Shown here piece after piece: positions 8,614-17,341 of a DNA stretch of 64,000 bases (the stretch's first letter is position 1; each line of letters opens with the position of its first letter). The notes below the pieces were generated by a model that was given only the letters and a program-made list of their open reading frames with translations, did not search any database and had not been told where the DNA came from. Source of the DNA: Lachnoclostridium sp. UBA5890 (GTDB lineage: Bacteria; Bacillota; Clostridia; Lachnospirales; Lachnospiraceae); contig DJEU01000007.1 of NCBI GenBank assembly GCA_002431395.1, positions 70,638 to 134,637 of the forward strand, in the 5' to 3' direction. The position numbers and the translations under genes are program-made.

Positions 8614-9465
8614 TCAAGATTTTTTTGAAGCGATTGTGCCATCGTCGCTGATCTGATGATAAATGCGGTAGACATAAGCCGCTACGATCACACAGATCGC
8701 GCCGGTGATCAGCAGGTTAAATGTCAGATTCAAAAGCTCCATATTGTTCAGGTAAGATGGCATGTACGCGATGATGTGAAGCAGGATCGCGATTGGGAAC
8801 ATTGGTTTGAGCTTCTGGTTATTGACCGCCATGAAGACAAGGATCGTCAGAGCAATCTGCAGTGCAAGCAGGAAGACGCGTTCGATGCCGTAAGCGACGT
8901 ATTCGCTTGTCGGAATCGCCATCAGGGCCGCGAGATTATTTTTCTGCTCCACCAGTTTTTCCCCGGTGATGCCGAGTTTGTTGAAATATTCATCGACACC
9001 AAGTGAGTTTACCAGCAATGCCAGTACAAAATTTCCCATAAAAAGGGAACTTCCGTAAGCAAGTGCTTCCAGACCGCCGTGACCGAGACCGAAAAGCAGA
9101 GCATTTTGCTTGTCCGGATTTTTTTTCATCATATACTTTAATCCGATAAATTTACCGGTTTCTTCGACAATGCCGGCAAGTACAGCACCATATACTGCAT
9201 AATATACCGGGTGAATGCTTCGGTTTAATACGGAAGAAAGCGATAGGCCGCCCAGCAGAAGGATGTTGATCAGTCCGCTTACGCCAAAGGCAAACAGTGC
9301 ATAAAAAAGAAGTCCTTTCAAAAAGGATGTGATCTTTGCACCGGTTTTCGTTTTCATATACGCAAGTGCGATAAAAGGTATACCCATGCATACCAAAGCG
9401 ACGATGACCATTCCCATCATGGAATTTTTTGAGAAGGCAGTCGCCATAAGAACCATTTTCGTCAT
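8614..9465 (-). CDS. YhfC family intramembrane metalloprotease
   Basis: A hydrophobic protein of 283 residues with about seven membrane helices. The glutamate pair EETGK (around residue 99) and the GLGHGGLEA motif about 27 residues later are the putative metal-binding and catalytic residues of the YhfC/PrsW-like intramembrane protease superfamily. The substrate is unknown. The start at MTKMVLM is chosen because GGAG lies at the right distance; the upstream ATG four codons earlier itself overlaps that ribosome site. It is a single leftward gene divergent from the decarboxylase gene. Confidence 0.8.
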   Translation of the reverse strand: MTKMVLMATAFSKNSMMGMVIVALVCMGIPFIALAYMKTKTGAKITSFLKGLLFYALFAFGVSGLINILLLGGLSLSSVLNRSIHPVYYAVYGAVLAGIVEETGKFIGLKYMMKKNPDKQNALLFGLGHGGLEALAYGSSLFMGNFVLALLVNSLGVDEYFNKLGITGEKLVEQKNNLAALMAIPTSEYVAYGIERVFLLALQIALTILVFMAVNNQKLKPMFPIAILLHIIAYMPSYLNNMELLNLTFNLLITGAICVIVAAYVYRIYHQISDDGTIASKKS

Positions 9466-9568
9466 AGGAATCTCCATTTCTGTATGTAGTATGTAATGTA
9501 ACTATTCAGGCTCCCCCACCGCAATCCTAAATCGTTACGTTTGTATAATAATATAACACGACTTCCTA

Positions 9569-9596
9569 TTGAAAAACAAGAGAAAAATGGTATACT
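9569..9596 (+). promoter_or_regulatory. SigmaA-type promoter of the decarboxylase-kinase genes
   Basis: TTGAAA, a 16-base spacer ending in TGG (extended -10), then TATACT, 30 bases before the ATG. The string TGGTATACTTAAAGAA recurs at the promoter near 11,675, suggesting similar control of the two transcription units. Confidence 0.65.
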
Positions 9597-9626
9597 TAAA
9601 GAAATACTACGAGAAAGGGGAATGAC

Positions 9627-11039
9627 ATGTCAAATCACTTTTTTACTACATTATCCAAATATTGTAAGCGAGACATCGTGCCGATGCATATGCCGGGGCA
9701 CAAAAGAAATCCGCTGTGTACGATGCCAGATCCCTATTCTCTTGATGTGACAGAGGTTCCGGGGGTGGATGATCTGCATCATCCGGAGGAAATGATCCGC
9801 GACTTGATGGACGATCTGACCCAATGGTACGATTCGAAACAGACCTATCTTTTGGTCAATGGAAGTACGTGCGGGATTTTGGTGGCGATTACGGCGTGCT
9901 GTTATACGGGGGACAAGATTTTGGTGGCGAGAAACTGTCATAAATCGGTTTATAATGCGATCAAACTTCTTGGACTTCGACCGGTTTATGTGTATCCGCG
10001 TCGGCTCGAAGGGACGCTGGGAGAACTGGGAATTGCCGGCGAGATCGAAGTTTCAGAGATTCGCCGTCAGTTAAAAGAAAATCCGGATGTCAAATGTGTG
10101 ATGATCACATCGCCGACGTATGAGGGGATTGTTTCGGACATTGCAGGCATCGCAGCGGCGGTACATGAGAAAAATATTCCACTTATTGTGGATGAAGCAC
10201 ATGGGGCACATTTTAACTGGCTTCCGTCCTTTCCGGAAACCGCGGTGCGGCAGGGGGCAGACCTTGTGATTGAAAGTCTTCACAAAACCCTGCCGGCATT
10301 TACACAGACGGCGGTGCTCCATCAGACGGGAAACCGCATTGACGAAGAACGGCTGCAGTGGGCGCTTCAGACCTACCAGTCGAGCAGTCCGTCGTACCTT
10401 TTGATGGCATCGATCGCAAAGTGCTTTGAATATGTGCAGACGGAAGATTCCTTTTCTGCAGAACATTTTGTCAAAAATCTGAATGATTTTTATAAAAAAA
10501 CAGAGAACTTACAAAAATTGGAAGTTGCGCGCTGCGAGAAGATGGATTTGTCGAAAATTGTCATCAGTACCGCTCGTACGGAACTTACCGGGCAGCAGCT
10601 GGAAGAAATTCTTCTGGAGCGTTACGGAGTTCAATTGGAAATGAGCTGTGGTAATTATGCGCTGGGGATGGCGACAATCTGCGATACGGCGGAACATTTT
10701 AACCGTTTTGCGGAGGCATTGTGTGATCTTGACCGGTCCTTATCGTATGCGGAAAAAGGTGCGAAAAAGACCTTTACGTACAAGATAAAACCGCCGGAGC
10801 AGCGGATGTACAGTCATGAGGCAGAGCGGCTTCCGAAAAAAGAGATTCTGCTTGCAGAGGCGGCAGGTCAGACTGCGGCGAAGGACGTGTATTTGTACCC
10901 GCCGGGAGTACCGTTTGCGGTCGCCGGTGAAATATTTTCGCAGGAAATGGTTGACGTGCTTTTGGACGGACAAAGATCCGGTTATGAAGTGCGTGGAGTT
11001 GAAAACGGCAGAGTGTTTGTATGCCAAGAGATAAAATAA
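9627..11039 (+). CDS. Orn/Lys/Arg decarboxylase family PLP enzyme (YaaO-like)
   Basis: A 470-residue member of the aminotransferase-fold Orn/Lys/Arg decarboxylases, short form without the N-terminal wing domain. Seen are MHMPGHKRN near the N-terminus, VDEAHGAHF (cofactor-contacting Asp) and ESLHKTLPAFTQ with the PLP-binding Lys, followed by the smaller C-terminal domain. It would decarboxylate a basic amino acid to a polyamine precursor; the exact substrate is not readable. The place just ahead of a nucleotide-kinase-like gene, yaaR and holB matches yaaO in Bacillus. The start follows AAAGGGG. Confidence 0.85.
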   Translation: MSNHFFTTLSKYCKRDIVPMHMPGHKRNPLCTMPDPYSLDVTEVPGVDDLHHPEEMIRDLMDDLTQWYDSKQTYLLVNGSTCGILVAITACCYTGDKILVARNCHKSVYNAIKLLGLRPVYVYPRRLEGTLGELGIAGEIEVSEIRRQLKENPDVKCVMITSPTYEGIVSDIAGIAAAVHEKNIPLIVDEAHGAHFNWLPSFPETAVRQGADLVIESLHKTLPAFTQTAVLHQTGNRIDEERLQWALQTYQSSSPSYLLMASIAKCFEYVQTEDSFSAEHFVKNLNDFYKKTENLQKLEVARCEKMDLSKIVISTARTELTGQQLEEILLERYGVQLEMSCGNYALGMATICDTAEHFNRFAEALCDLDRSLSYAEKGAKKTFTYKIKPPEQRMYSHEAERLPKKEILLAEAAGQTAAKDVYLYPPGVPFAVAGEIFSQEMVDVLLDGQRSGYEVRGVENGRVFVCQEIK

Positions 11040-11056
11040 GATTTGGAGGGATGGCA

Positions 11057-11641
11057 ATGGGTAAATTATTTGTTATTATGGGGAAGAGTGCGACAGGAAA
11101 AGATTCGCTGTATCAGAGAATCGTGGAGGATTTCCCAGAACTGCGGGAAGTAGTGACATATACGACGCGTCCGATCCGCGCCGGGGAAACTTATGGTAAA
11201 GAGTATTTTTTTGTCAGTGAAGAAGAAATGCACGAGATGCAGGAAGACGATAAGATCATTGAATGCCGTGTGTATCAGACAGTGCATGGTCCATGGTATT
11301 ATTTTACTGCCAACGACGGACAGATTGATCTGGAAAAAGGAAATTATATCCTTATTACGACATTGGAAGGATACCGCAAACTGGAGACATTTTTTGGTAT
11401 CGAGCAGGTCGTTCCGATTTACATTGAAGTCGATGATTTTGAACGTATCGAGCGGGCATTGAAACGCGAAAAAGAGCAGAATACGCCGTGCGTGGCAGAA
11501 CTGTGCCGCCGTTTTCTTGCAGATGAAGAGGATTTTTCAGAGGAAAAACTTGACGAGACGGGCATTGACATCCGTGTGCAGAACGACAATTTCGAAGAGG
11601 CGCTTGCTCATATCGAAACGATGATCCAGCATCACGTGTGA
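11057..11641 (+). CDS. Guanylate-kinase-like P-loop kinase
   Basis: A 194-residue protein with the P-loop GKSATGKDSL at the N-terminus and YTTRPIRAGETYGKEYFFVSE, the GMP-binding segment of guanylate kinases. The usual second half is divergent (ILITTLEGYRKLETFFG), so it is probably a paralog rather than the housekeeping Gmk. It occupies the slot held by tmk in the Bacillus yaaO-tmk-yaaR-holB order. The start is the ATG seven bases after GGAGGG; upstream in-frame ATGs overlap the previous gene or its Shine-Dalgarno. Confidence 0.75.
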   Translation: MGKLFVIMGKSATGKDSLYQRIVEDFPELREVVTYTTRPIRAGETYGKEYFFVSEEEMHEMQEDDKIIECRVYQTVHGPWYYFTANDGQIDLEKGNYILITTLEGYRKLETFFGIEQVVPIYIEVDDFERIERALKREKEQNTPCVAELCRRFLADEEDFSEEKLDETGIDIRVQNDNFEEALAHIETMIQHHV

Positions 11642-11650
11642 TTTTTATAG

Positions 11651-11680
11651 TTGCAACACCGGCGAATTTCATGGTATACT
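11651..11680 (+). promoter_or_regulatory. Promoter of the yaaR-holB-ricT operon
   Basis: TTGCAA, an 18-base spacer ending in TGG, then TATACT. The downstream TTAAAGAATGG resembles that of the promoter at 9569. It lies 43 bases before the yaaR start. Confidence 0.55.
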
Positions 11681-11722
11681 TAAAGAATGGAATGGATTAC
11701 ATTTTGAGGGAGGTGTGAAAGG

Positions 11723-12163
11723 ATGGAAATTAAAGTAGATCCGATGCAGCAGACCGTGGCGGCAACGACGACAAGACAGACGCAGAATACGGGAGAAGAT
11801 TTTAAATTCACGCTGATGAGTTCTCTGGAAGAAGAGGGGCTGCAGGCACGCCTTTCACTCATGATGGAAGACATTACGATGCAGGGGAAAAAACTTGGCA
11901 AGCATATGGATGTGCGTGATATGCGCCAGTACCGGAAACTGATCCAGGAATTTATGAACGAGATCGTAAACCGTTCACACAAATTCAGCCGTGAAAATTT
12001 CCTTGACCGGAGAGGGCGGCACCGCGTGTATGGCATGATCAAACGTGTCAATGTGGCATTGGATGAGCTCGCGGGAGAACTGATCAAAGAAGAAAAAGAC
12101 CACCTCGGGATTCTCGCAAAGATTGACGAGATACGGGGGATGCTGTTAGATATACTGACATGA
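11723..12163 (+). CDS. yaaR: YaaR family protein (DUF327)
   Basis: A 146-residue helical protein. The conserved family core is visible: LQARLSLMMEDITMQGKKLGKHMDVRD, YRKLIQEFMNEIVNR and the C-terminal EIRGMLLDIL. DUF327/YaaR has no firmly known role; in Bacilli and Clostridia it nearly always precedes holB, as here (seven-base gap). The start has GAGGTGTGAAAGG just upstream. Confidence 0.85.
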   Translation: MEIKVDPMQQTVAATTTRQTQNTGEDFKFTLMSSLEEEGLQARLSLMMEDITMQGKKLGKHMDVRDMRQYRKLIQEFMNEIVNRSHKFSRENFLDRRGRHRVYGMIKRVNVALDELAGELIKEEKDHLGILAKIDEIRGMLLDILT

Positions 12164-12170
12164 GGAAAGG

Positions 12171-13169
12171 ATGGTGGTACCTATGTTTTTATTTTCAGAA
12201 ATAATGGGACATGAAGATATAAAAGAACATTTGCAGATGGCGATCCGCGAAGATAAGCCGTTTCATGCCTATATTTTCCAGGGCGAAGTGGGATGCGGCA
12301 AAGAGACGATGGCGAGAACGTTTGCGGCAGGACTTCAATGTACGGCAGAGCAGGAGGTGCGGCCATGTGGAAAATGTCCGTCCTGCAAACAGATTGATTC
12401 CGGAAATCAGCCCGATGTGATATGGGTAACGAGAGAATTGTCAAGCATCGGTGTGGACGATGTGCGTGAAAAGATCAATTCCGAGATGGCAATCAAACCA
12501 TTTTCCAGTCCCTACAAAATATTTATCGTTCCGGAAGCCGAGAGAATGACCGAAGCGGCGCAGAATGCTCTTTTGAAAACGATCGAGGAGCCGCCGGAAT
12601 ACGGAATCATCATTTTGCTCACGAGTAATATGAGTGCGATTCTGCCGACCATTCAGTCGAGATGCCTGACATTGGAATTTCGACCGCTCACGACGGCAGC
12701 GATTGAAAAATATCTGATCGACAATTACCACGTGGTAGACTACCGCGCGCGGACGAGTGCCATATTTGCACAGGGAAATCTTGGAAAAGCAATCCGCTAC
12801 ATCGAATCCGAAGATTTTGAAGAGAAAAAAAATCAGGTATTGTATTTGTTAAAAAATGTAAGAAATATGACCGTTTCGGAAATGCTTGAAAAAATAAAGG
12901 AGATCGGGGAAGATAAGGACAATATCAAGGATTATATTGACCTCATGGTTCTCTGGTACCGCGATGTGCTTTTATTTAAGGCGACAAAAAATATGAATCA
13001 GCTGGTATTCCAAAGCGAATTCCGCGCGATATCCGAAGAGGCAAACCAGCGTGATTATGAGAAAATCGAAGAGATATTAAGTGCTTTTGACAAAGCGAAA
13101 CTTCGCCTCAAAGCCAATGTAAACTTTGAAGTGGCGATGGAGCTTATGCTTTGTACGATGAAGCAGTAA
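12171..13169 (+). CDS. holB: DNA polymerase III delta' subunit
   Basis: A 332-residue clamp-loader subunit with an N-terminal AAA+ domain: Walker-A-like GEVGCGKETMA, a four-Cys zinc module (CTAEQEVRPCGKCPSC), a Walker B region FIVPEAERMTEAAQNALLKTIEEPP, and sensor-1 TSNMSAILPTIQSRC with the SRC motif. It helps load the sliding clamp onto primed DNA. The chosen ATG has GAGG five bases away; an ATG four codons downstream matches homologs slightly better at the N-terminus. Cotranscribed with yaaR and ricT. Confidence 0.9.
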   Translation: MVVPMFLFSEIMGHEDIKEHLQMAIREDKPFHAYIFQGEVGCGKETMARTFAAGLQCTAEQEVRPCGKCPSCKQIDSGNQPDVIWVTRELSSIGVDDVREKINSEMAIKPFSSPYKIFIVPEAERMTEAAQNALLKTIEEPPEYGIIILLTSNMSAILPTIQSRCLTLEFRPLTTAAIEKYLIDNYHVVDYRARTSAIFAQGNLGKAIRYIESEDFEEKKNQVLYLLKNVRNMTVSEMLEKIKEIGEDKDNIKDYIDLMVLWYRDVLLFKATKNMNQLVFQSEFRAISEEANQRDYEKIEEILSAFDKAKLRLKANVNFEVAMELMLCTMKQ

Positions 13170-13193
13170 GAATAGATAAAGCGAGGTAAAAAA

Positions 13194-14105
13194 GTGAAGA
13201 TTATTATCGGAGTACGTTTCCGCCAGGCGGGCAAAATTTATTATTTTGATCCGGGAAAGGAAAAAGAAAATATAACGCGTGGAACGCGTGTGATCGTAGA
13301 GACGGCAAAAGGAGTCGAAATGGGGACAGTAGTCCTTCCACCGACGGAAATGCCGGAAGAAAAGATTGTGGCACCTTTGAAAGGAATCGTTCGTTTAGCG
13401 ACGAAAGAGGATGAGGAGCATGAACAAAAGAACCGCGAAAAAGAGGCAGAGGCGTTTGTCATCTGCAAACAGAAAATTGCCAAGCATAAATTGGAAATGA
13501 AACTGATCGCGGCAGAATATACCTTTGACCGCAACAAATTATTGTTTTATTTTACGGCAGATGGAAGAATTGACTTCCGTGAACTGGTCAAAGATCTGGC
13601 ATCGGTGTTCCGTACACGTATTGAACTGCGTCAGATCGGAGTGCGCGATGAGACAAAACTGCGCGGAGGAATCGGTATCTGCGGAAGAGCACTCTGTTGT
13701 CATACGTATCTTTCCGAATTTGCGCCGGTTTCCATCAAAATGGCAAAAGAGCAGAATTTGTCACTCAATCCGACGAAGATTTCGGGTGTGTGCGGCCGTT
13801 TGATGTGCTGTCTGAAAAATGAGGAAGAGGCTTACGAGGAATTGAACCGAAGCCTGCCAAACGTCGGAACACGTGTGAAAACGCCGGATGGCCTCAATGG
13901 AGAAGTGCAGAATGTCAGTGTATTGAAACAGAAAGTCCGCGTCATCGTAACCCTTGACAATGACGAAAAAGAAGTGCGTGAATATGCGGCAGCAGAACTT
14001 AAATTCCGCAAAGACCGCAAACGCGATCATGGAAAACAGGAAGATGACAAAGAGTTAAAAGCGCTGGAAGCGATGGAAAAAAAGGAAGGTAAATCAAAAA
14101 TCTGA
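13194..14105 (+). CDS. ricT: RicT/YaaT PSP1-domain protein (stage 0 sporulation-linked)
   Basis: A 303-residue PSP1-domain protein. The Cys-rich middle GGIGICGRALCCHTYL followed by ISGVCGRLMCCLKNEE gives the conserved cysteines that help hold Fe-S clusters in the RicA-RicF-RicT complex. In Bacillus that complex promotes RNase Y-dependent mRNA processing and affects sporulation, competence and biofilm formation. GTG start after GAGGTAAAAAA. A charged Lys/Glu tail ends the protein. The stop overlaps the next start (TGATG), so translation is coupled to the methyltransferase. Confidence 0.9.
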   Translation: MKIIIGVRFRQAGKIYYFDPGKEKENITRGTRVIVETAKGVEMGTVVLPPTEMPEEKIVAPLKGIVRLATKEDEEHEQKNREKEAEAFVICKQKIAKHKLEMKLIAAEYTFDRNKLLFYFTADGRIDFRELVKDLASVFRTRIELRQIGVRDETKLRGGIGICGRALCCHTYLSEFAPVSIKMAKEQNLSLNPTKISGVCGRLMCCLKNEEEAYEELNRSLPNVGTRVKTPDGLNGEVQNVSVLKQKVRVIVTLDNDEKEVREYAAAELKFRKDRKRDHGKQEDDKELKALEAMEKKEGKSKI

Positions 14106-14836
14106 TGAAAGACCGATTATTACCGGGGGAGCGGCTGGATGATCTGCAGCGGGACGGCTTGATGCTCATCCAGAACCCCAAATGGTTTTGTTTTGGCATG
14201 GATGCAGTACTGCTTTCGTCCTTTGCCTGTGTTCCGGAAGGAAAAAAAGTGTTGGATCTCGGCTGTGGCAATGGTATCATTCCGATTCTTTTGTCCGCCA
14301 AGACGCAGGCGGAGCACATCGAGGGGCTGGAAATTCAGACCGATATCGCGGACATGGCGAGACGAAGTGTCGAGTATAATAAATTAGACTCCAGAGTGCA
14401 TATTACGACTGGAGATATCAAAGAAGCGGCGGCTATTTTTGGAGCGGCTTCTTTTGATGTCGTAACGACCAATCCACCGTATATGAGCGAATCCCACGGA
14501 CTTACGAATCCTACGGGGCATAAGGCGATTGCGCGTCATGAGTTAAAATGCACGCTGGATGATGTGTTGAAAGCAAGCGCAAAATTATTGAAACCCGGTG
14601 GACATTTCTTTATGGTACACCGCCCGTCACGGCTCGGCGAGATTATGAGTAAAATGACCGCCTGCCGGATTGAACCAAAGCGGATGCAGCTTGTCTATCC
14701 GTATGTGGACAAGGAACCGAATATGGTGTTGATCGAAGGCACACGGGGCGGCAATCCGGGGATGAAGATAGAAAAGCCGCTTATCGTATACAAAGAGGTA
14801 AATGTGTATACCGAACAATTGTTAGAGAATTACTAG
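14105..14836 (+). CDS. tRNA1(Val) A37 N6-methyltransferase-like protein
   Basis: A 243-residue class I SAM-dependent methyltransferase. Motif I is VLDLGCGNGIIPILL and motif IV is TNPPY, the signature of N6-adenine methylation. The family (TrmN6/YfiC/YabB) methylates adenosine 37 of tRNA-Val. Its place between ricT and rsmI matches yabB in Bacillus. The start overlaps the ricT stop. Confidence 0.85.
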   Translation: MKDRLLPGERLDDLQRDGLMLIQNPKWFCFGMDAVLLSSFACVPEGKKVLDLGCGNGIIPILLSAKTQAEHIEGLEIQTDIADMARRSVEYNKLDSRVHITTGDIKEAAAIFGAASFDVVTTNPPYMSESHGLTNPTGHKAIARHELKCTLDDVLKASAKLLKPGGHFFMVHRPSRLGEIMSKMTACRIEPKRMQLVYPYVDKEPNMVLIEGTRGGNPGMKIEKPLIVYKEVNVYTEQLLENY

Positions 14837-14850
14837 GAAATGAGGCTATT

Positions 14851-15705
14851 ATGGGAACATTATATTTGTGTGCTACGCCGATCGGAAATCTGGAAGATAT
14901 CACATTGCGCGTACTGCGCACATTGAAAGAAGTAGATTTGATCGCGGCGGAGGATACCAGACAGACGATCAAACTTCTCAATCATTTTGATATCAAGACG
15001 CCGCTTACCAGTTATCATGAACACAATAAATATCAGAAGACCGGGGTGCTTGTCAATGAACTGCTGGCAGGAAAAAATATTGCTGTCGTGACTGATGCCG
15101 GCACACCTGCGATCTCGGATCCGGGAGCCGAACTGGCACTTGCTGCCTACGAAGCCGGGATTCCGGTGACTTCTTTGCCGGGGGCTTCTGCCGTCATCAC
15201 GGCGCTTACGCTGGGCGGCCTGCCGACACGCCAGTTTGCTTTTGAAGGATTTCTCCCAATGGATAAGAAAGAGCGGGCCAGAGCCTTGGAACGCCTGAAA
15301 AATACGACGTATACGACGGTGTTTTACGAGGCACCACACCGCCTGACAAAGACATTACAGGCAATCGCCGAAGTTCTTCCGGGAACGCGTAAGATCGCGG
15401 TCTGCAAGGAACTTACCAAACGGCATGAAAAAGTGATGCAGTGCACGCTGGAAGAAGCCTGTTCTTATTATGAAAAAAATGAGCCGAAGGGTGAATTTGT
15501 ATTTGTCGTCGAAGGAGCCGATATCGAGGAACTCGAAAGTCTGGAACAGCAGAAATGGGAAGAAGTTCCGATCGAAGAACATATGGAACACTATCTTGCG
15601 CAGGGGCTGGAGCGAAAAGAAGCAATGAAAGCGGTGGCGAAAGACCGCGGAATGACAAAAAATCAAGTATATAAAGAACTAATTTCGTTTGGTGACAGGA
15701 AATAA
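14851..15705 (+). CDS. rsmI: 16S rRNA C1402 2'-O-methyltransferase
   Basis: A 284-residue tetrapyrrole-methylase-fold enzyme. The signature TLYLCATPIGNLEDITLR opens the protein, followed by AAEDTRQTIKLLNHF, VTDAGTPAISDPG and LPGASAVITAL. RsmI adds the 2'-O-methyl group at C1402 of 16S rRNA, tuning decoding. The C-terminus carries the usual small helical extension (KAVAKDRGMTKNQVYKELISF). Last gene of the operon; a strong terminator overlaps its stop. Confidence 0.95.
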   Translation: MGTLYLCATPIGNLEDITLRVLRTLKEVDLIAAEDTRQTIKLLNHFDIKTPLTSYHEHNKYQKTGVLVNELLAGKNIAVVTDAGTPAISDPGAELALAAYEAGIPVTSLPGASAVITALTLGGLPTRQFAFEGFLPMDKKERARALERLKNTTYTTVFYEAPHRLTKTLQAIAEVLPGTRKIAVCKELTKRHEKVMQCTLEEACSYYEKNEPKGEFVFVVEGADIEELESLEQQKWEEVPIEEHMEHYLAQGLERKEAMKAVAKDRGMTKNQVYKELISFGDRK

Positions 15706-15738
15706 AATAGAGTACCGTTTATGCGGTACTCTATTTTA
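15704..15738 (+). terminator. Terminator of the yaaR-rsmI operon
   Basis: A perfect 14-bp stem (AAAATAGAGTACCG with its complement) around a six-base loop, with T-rich 3' flank, directly at the rsmI stop. Confidence 0.85.
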
Positions 15739-15754
15739 CGTATCGTGATAAAAA

Positions 15755-15799
15755 AATAATAAAAAAGGAAAGGCTGGAGTCTAGGGGGGCTCCAGCCAC
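15755..15799 (-). terminator. Terminator of the AbrB-type regulator gene
   Basis: On the minus strand GGCTGGAG...CTCCAGCC is followed by TTTCCTTTTTTATT, 18 bases past the stop of the regulator gene. Confidence 0.8.
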
Positions 15800-15816
15800 A
15801 CTAAAGGGATATATGA

Positions 15817-16074
15817 TTAAATTAAACCAGCTAGCTTAGCCAATGCCTCGATTGAAGCTACGGAAACCAATTTTCCTTCGTACTCAATCAGGTCTTTATC
15901 TGAACCGGTAAATACATCAACAGGCTCATATTTTTTGATCATGATCGCATTTTTCTGAGCAGAAATCTCTACTTCTCCGCGATTCTCAATTCCAAGTGAT
16001 TTTCTCATTTCCATCGGAATGGTAACTCTTCCTAAGTTATCCAAACGACGTACAATTCCAACATTTTTACTCAT
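15817..16074 (-). CDS. AbrB/SpoVT-type transition-state regulator
   Basis: An 85-residue protein with an N-terminal AbrB-type swapped-hairpin DNA-binding domain: VGIVRRLDNLGRVTIPMEMRKSLGI, then EISAQKNAIMIKKYEP. The C-terminal 35 residues are the family's short multimerisation tail. Such proteins repress stationary-phase and sporulation genes during growth. The start at MSKNVG follows GGGGAAG; the longer in-frame extension upstream has no ribosome site. An abrB gene next to rsmI is the Bacillus arrangement as well. Confidence 0.9.
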   Translation of the reverse strand: MSKNVGIVRRLDNLGRVTIPMEMRKSLGIENRGEVEISAQKNAIMIKKYEPVDVFTGSDKDLIEYEGKLVSVASIEALAKLAGLI

Positions 16075-16219
16075 GGTCGTCTTCCCCTTTTTTTTTATTG
16101 AAAGAAATTTTCTTACATATTTTTGCACTCACAACCCTTTCAACGATTTACATTCTATCACTAGTTGAGCCATTAGTCAATAAAATAAATATAAAAATAT
16201 ATAAAATATGGCTAAAAGA

Positions 16220-16714
16220 TTATAAAGCCCCACGTTTCGCGCATTGCATTGCCAAAAAACCGATGAAAAATCCGGAGATCAGACCGCTGAAATACAAAAT
16301 GGGGGCATACCAGCGAAGAGAGTCAAACCCTACGACCAGAGAGGCCACCAGCCATTGTCCCATGCAGTGAGCCGTGCCGCCGGCAGCGCTGACAGAAAGC
16401 ATCGAGAGGCGGTCTTTGGCGATTTTTTTGAGAACTTCCATCAGGATCAGACTGAGGATGCTTCCCACAAGACTGTACAATAAACTGAACAGACTGCCGA
16501 AAGTAAAGGCACTCAGAACGATTCGCAGAAGGGACAGCGAAAGTGTGTAACGGAATCCCTTCTTATATAATGTGAGAATAAATATCAAATTGGAAAATCC
16601 AATCTTCATTCCCGGAAATGGAAGTGGCAGCGGGAAAAGATTTTCAAGATAGCCAAACAAAAATGCCAATGCCGTGTAAAGCGCGTATTCTGCAATTTTC
16701 CTAGAGCGGTTCAT
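16220..16714 (-). CDS. Gx transporter family membrane protein
   Basis: A 164-residue protein with five or six membrane helices, typical of the Gx_transp family (often mis-named heptaprenyl diphosphate synthase component I): ALAFLFGYLENLFPLPLPFPG, FSNLIFILTL and SAAGGTAHCMGQWLVA are characteristic. These are ECF-transporter S-component-like proteins; the substrate is unknown. It follows the NusG-II protein gene by 15 bases in the same direction, a pairing often seen in Clostridia next to Rnf or ApbE functions. Confidence 0.8.
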   Translation of the reverse strand: MNRSRKIAEYALYTALAFLFGYLENLFPLPLPFPGMKIGFSNLIFILTLYKKGFRYTLSLSLLRIVLSAFTFGSLFSLLYSLVGSILSLILMEVLKKIAKDRLSMLSVSAAGGTAHCMGQWLVASLVVGFDSLRWYAPILYFSGLISGFFIGFLAMQCAKRGAL

Positions 16715-16729
16715 ACGTGTCTCCTTTCC

Positions 16730-17107
16730 TTATCCGCTGATTCCGTCCAACTCAGGCGATGTCTGAGCCGAGGTGATCGCGAGGACAACCTGGTGGGGAA
16801 GGCATACGATGCTTTCGCCGGTTTTTGAAATGCCTTTTGTGCGGACACAGATCTGATCCGGGCAGGAGGCGTGTGTCATCGTAACTTTGTGATCTTTGAT
16901 GCAAAATGTGTTGGAATCGCCATCTTCTGTCGTGATCGTTTTCTCTATATTAGAAGAAAGCGGATAGGTGGCAGTGACTTTTCCGTTGACGCGGACCTCT
17001 ACGACGGAACCATTTTCTCCGTGCGGCAGATAGACAAAGCCGGCGAGAAGCAGTCCCACGATCAAAAGACCGGCGAGAAGGAAAATATCCATGCGTGTTT
17101 TCTTCAT
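16730..17107 (-). CDS. NusG domain II protein, membrane anchored
   Basis: A 125-residue protein with one N-terminal membrane helix (MDIFLLAGLLIVGLLLAGFVYL) and an extracytoplasmic beta domain of the NusG_II family: VVEVRVNGKVTATYPL, CIKDHKVTMTHASCPDQICV and ESIVCLPHQVVL. The paired Cys suggest redox or metal binding outside the cell. The ATG is preferred over an in-frame TTG that would overlap the AAAGGAG ribosome site. It forms an operon with the Gx transporter. Confidence 0.8.
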   Translation of the reverse strand: MKKTRMDIFLLAGLLIVGLLLAGFVYLPHGENGSVVEVRVNGKVTATYPLSSNIEKTITTEDGDSNTFCIKDHKVTMTHASCPDQICVRTKGISKTGESIVCLPHQVVLAITSAQTSPELDGISG

Positions 17108-17222
17108 GACGAATCTCAACTCCTTTTCGTTACCGTTCCCTCTATTTTATCATATAAAAATTGTAAAAGAAATAAAGAAAATGTAAATAGTATAAAATAT
17201 TCACGAAACCGCAAAAAGTCAC

Positions 17223-17251
17223 TTGACACTAGGGGGTGTGTAGTATATGAT
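17223..17251 (+). promoter_or_regulatory. Strong sigmaA promoter of the acyl-CoA synthetase gene
   Basis: TTGACA, exactly 17 bases, then TATGAT. It lies 90 bases upstream of the start codon, leaving an untranslated leader with no riboswitch that I recognise. Confidence 0.75.
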
Positions 17252-17341
17252 AAAGATGCATGTAGTTTTGAAAACTACGTGAGGTGTAAATTAAAACAAG
17301 ATAGATTTGGCGTGATTACGAACGCAGAAATGGAGAAAGAT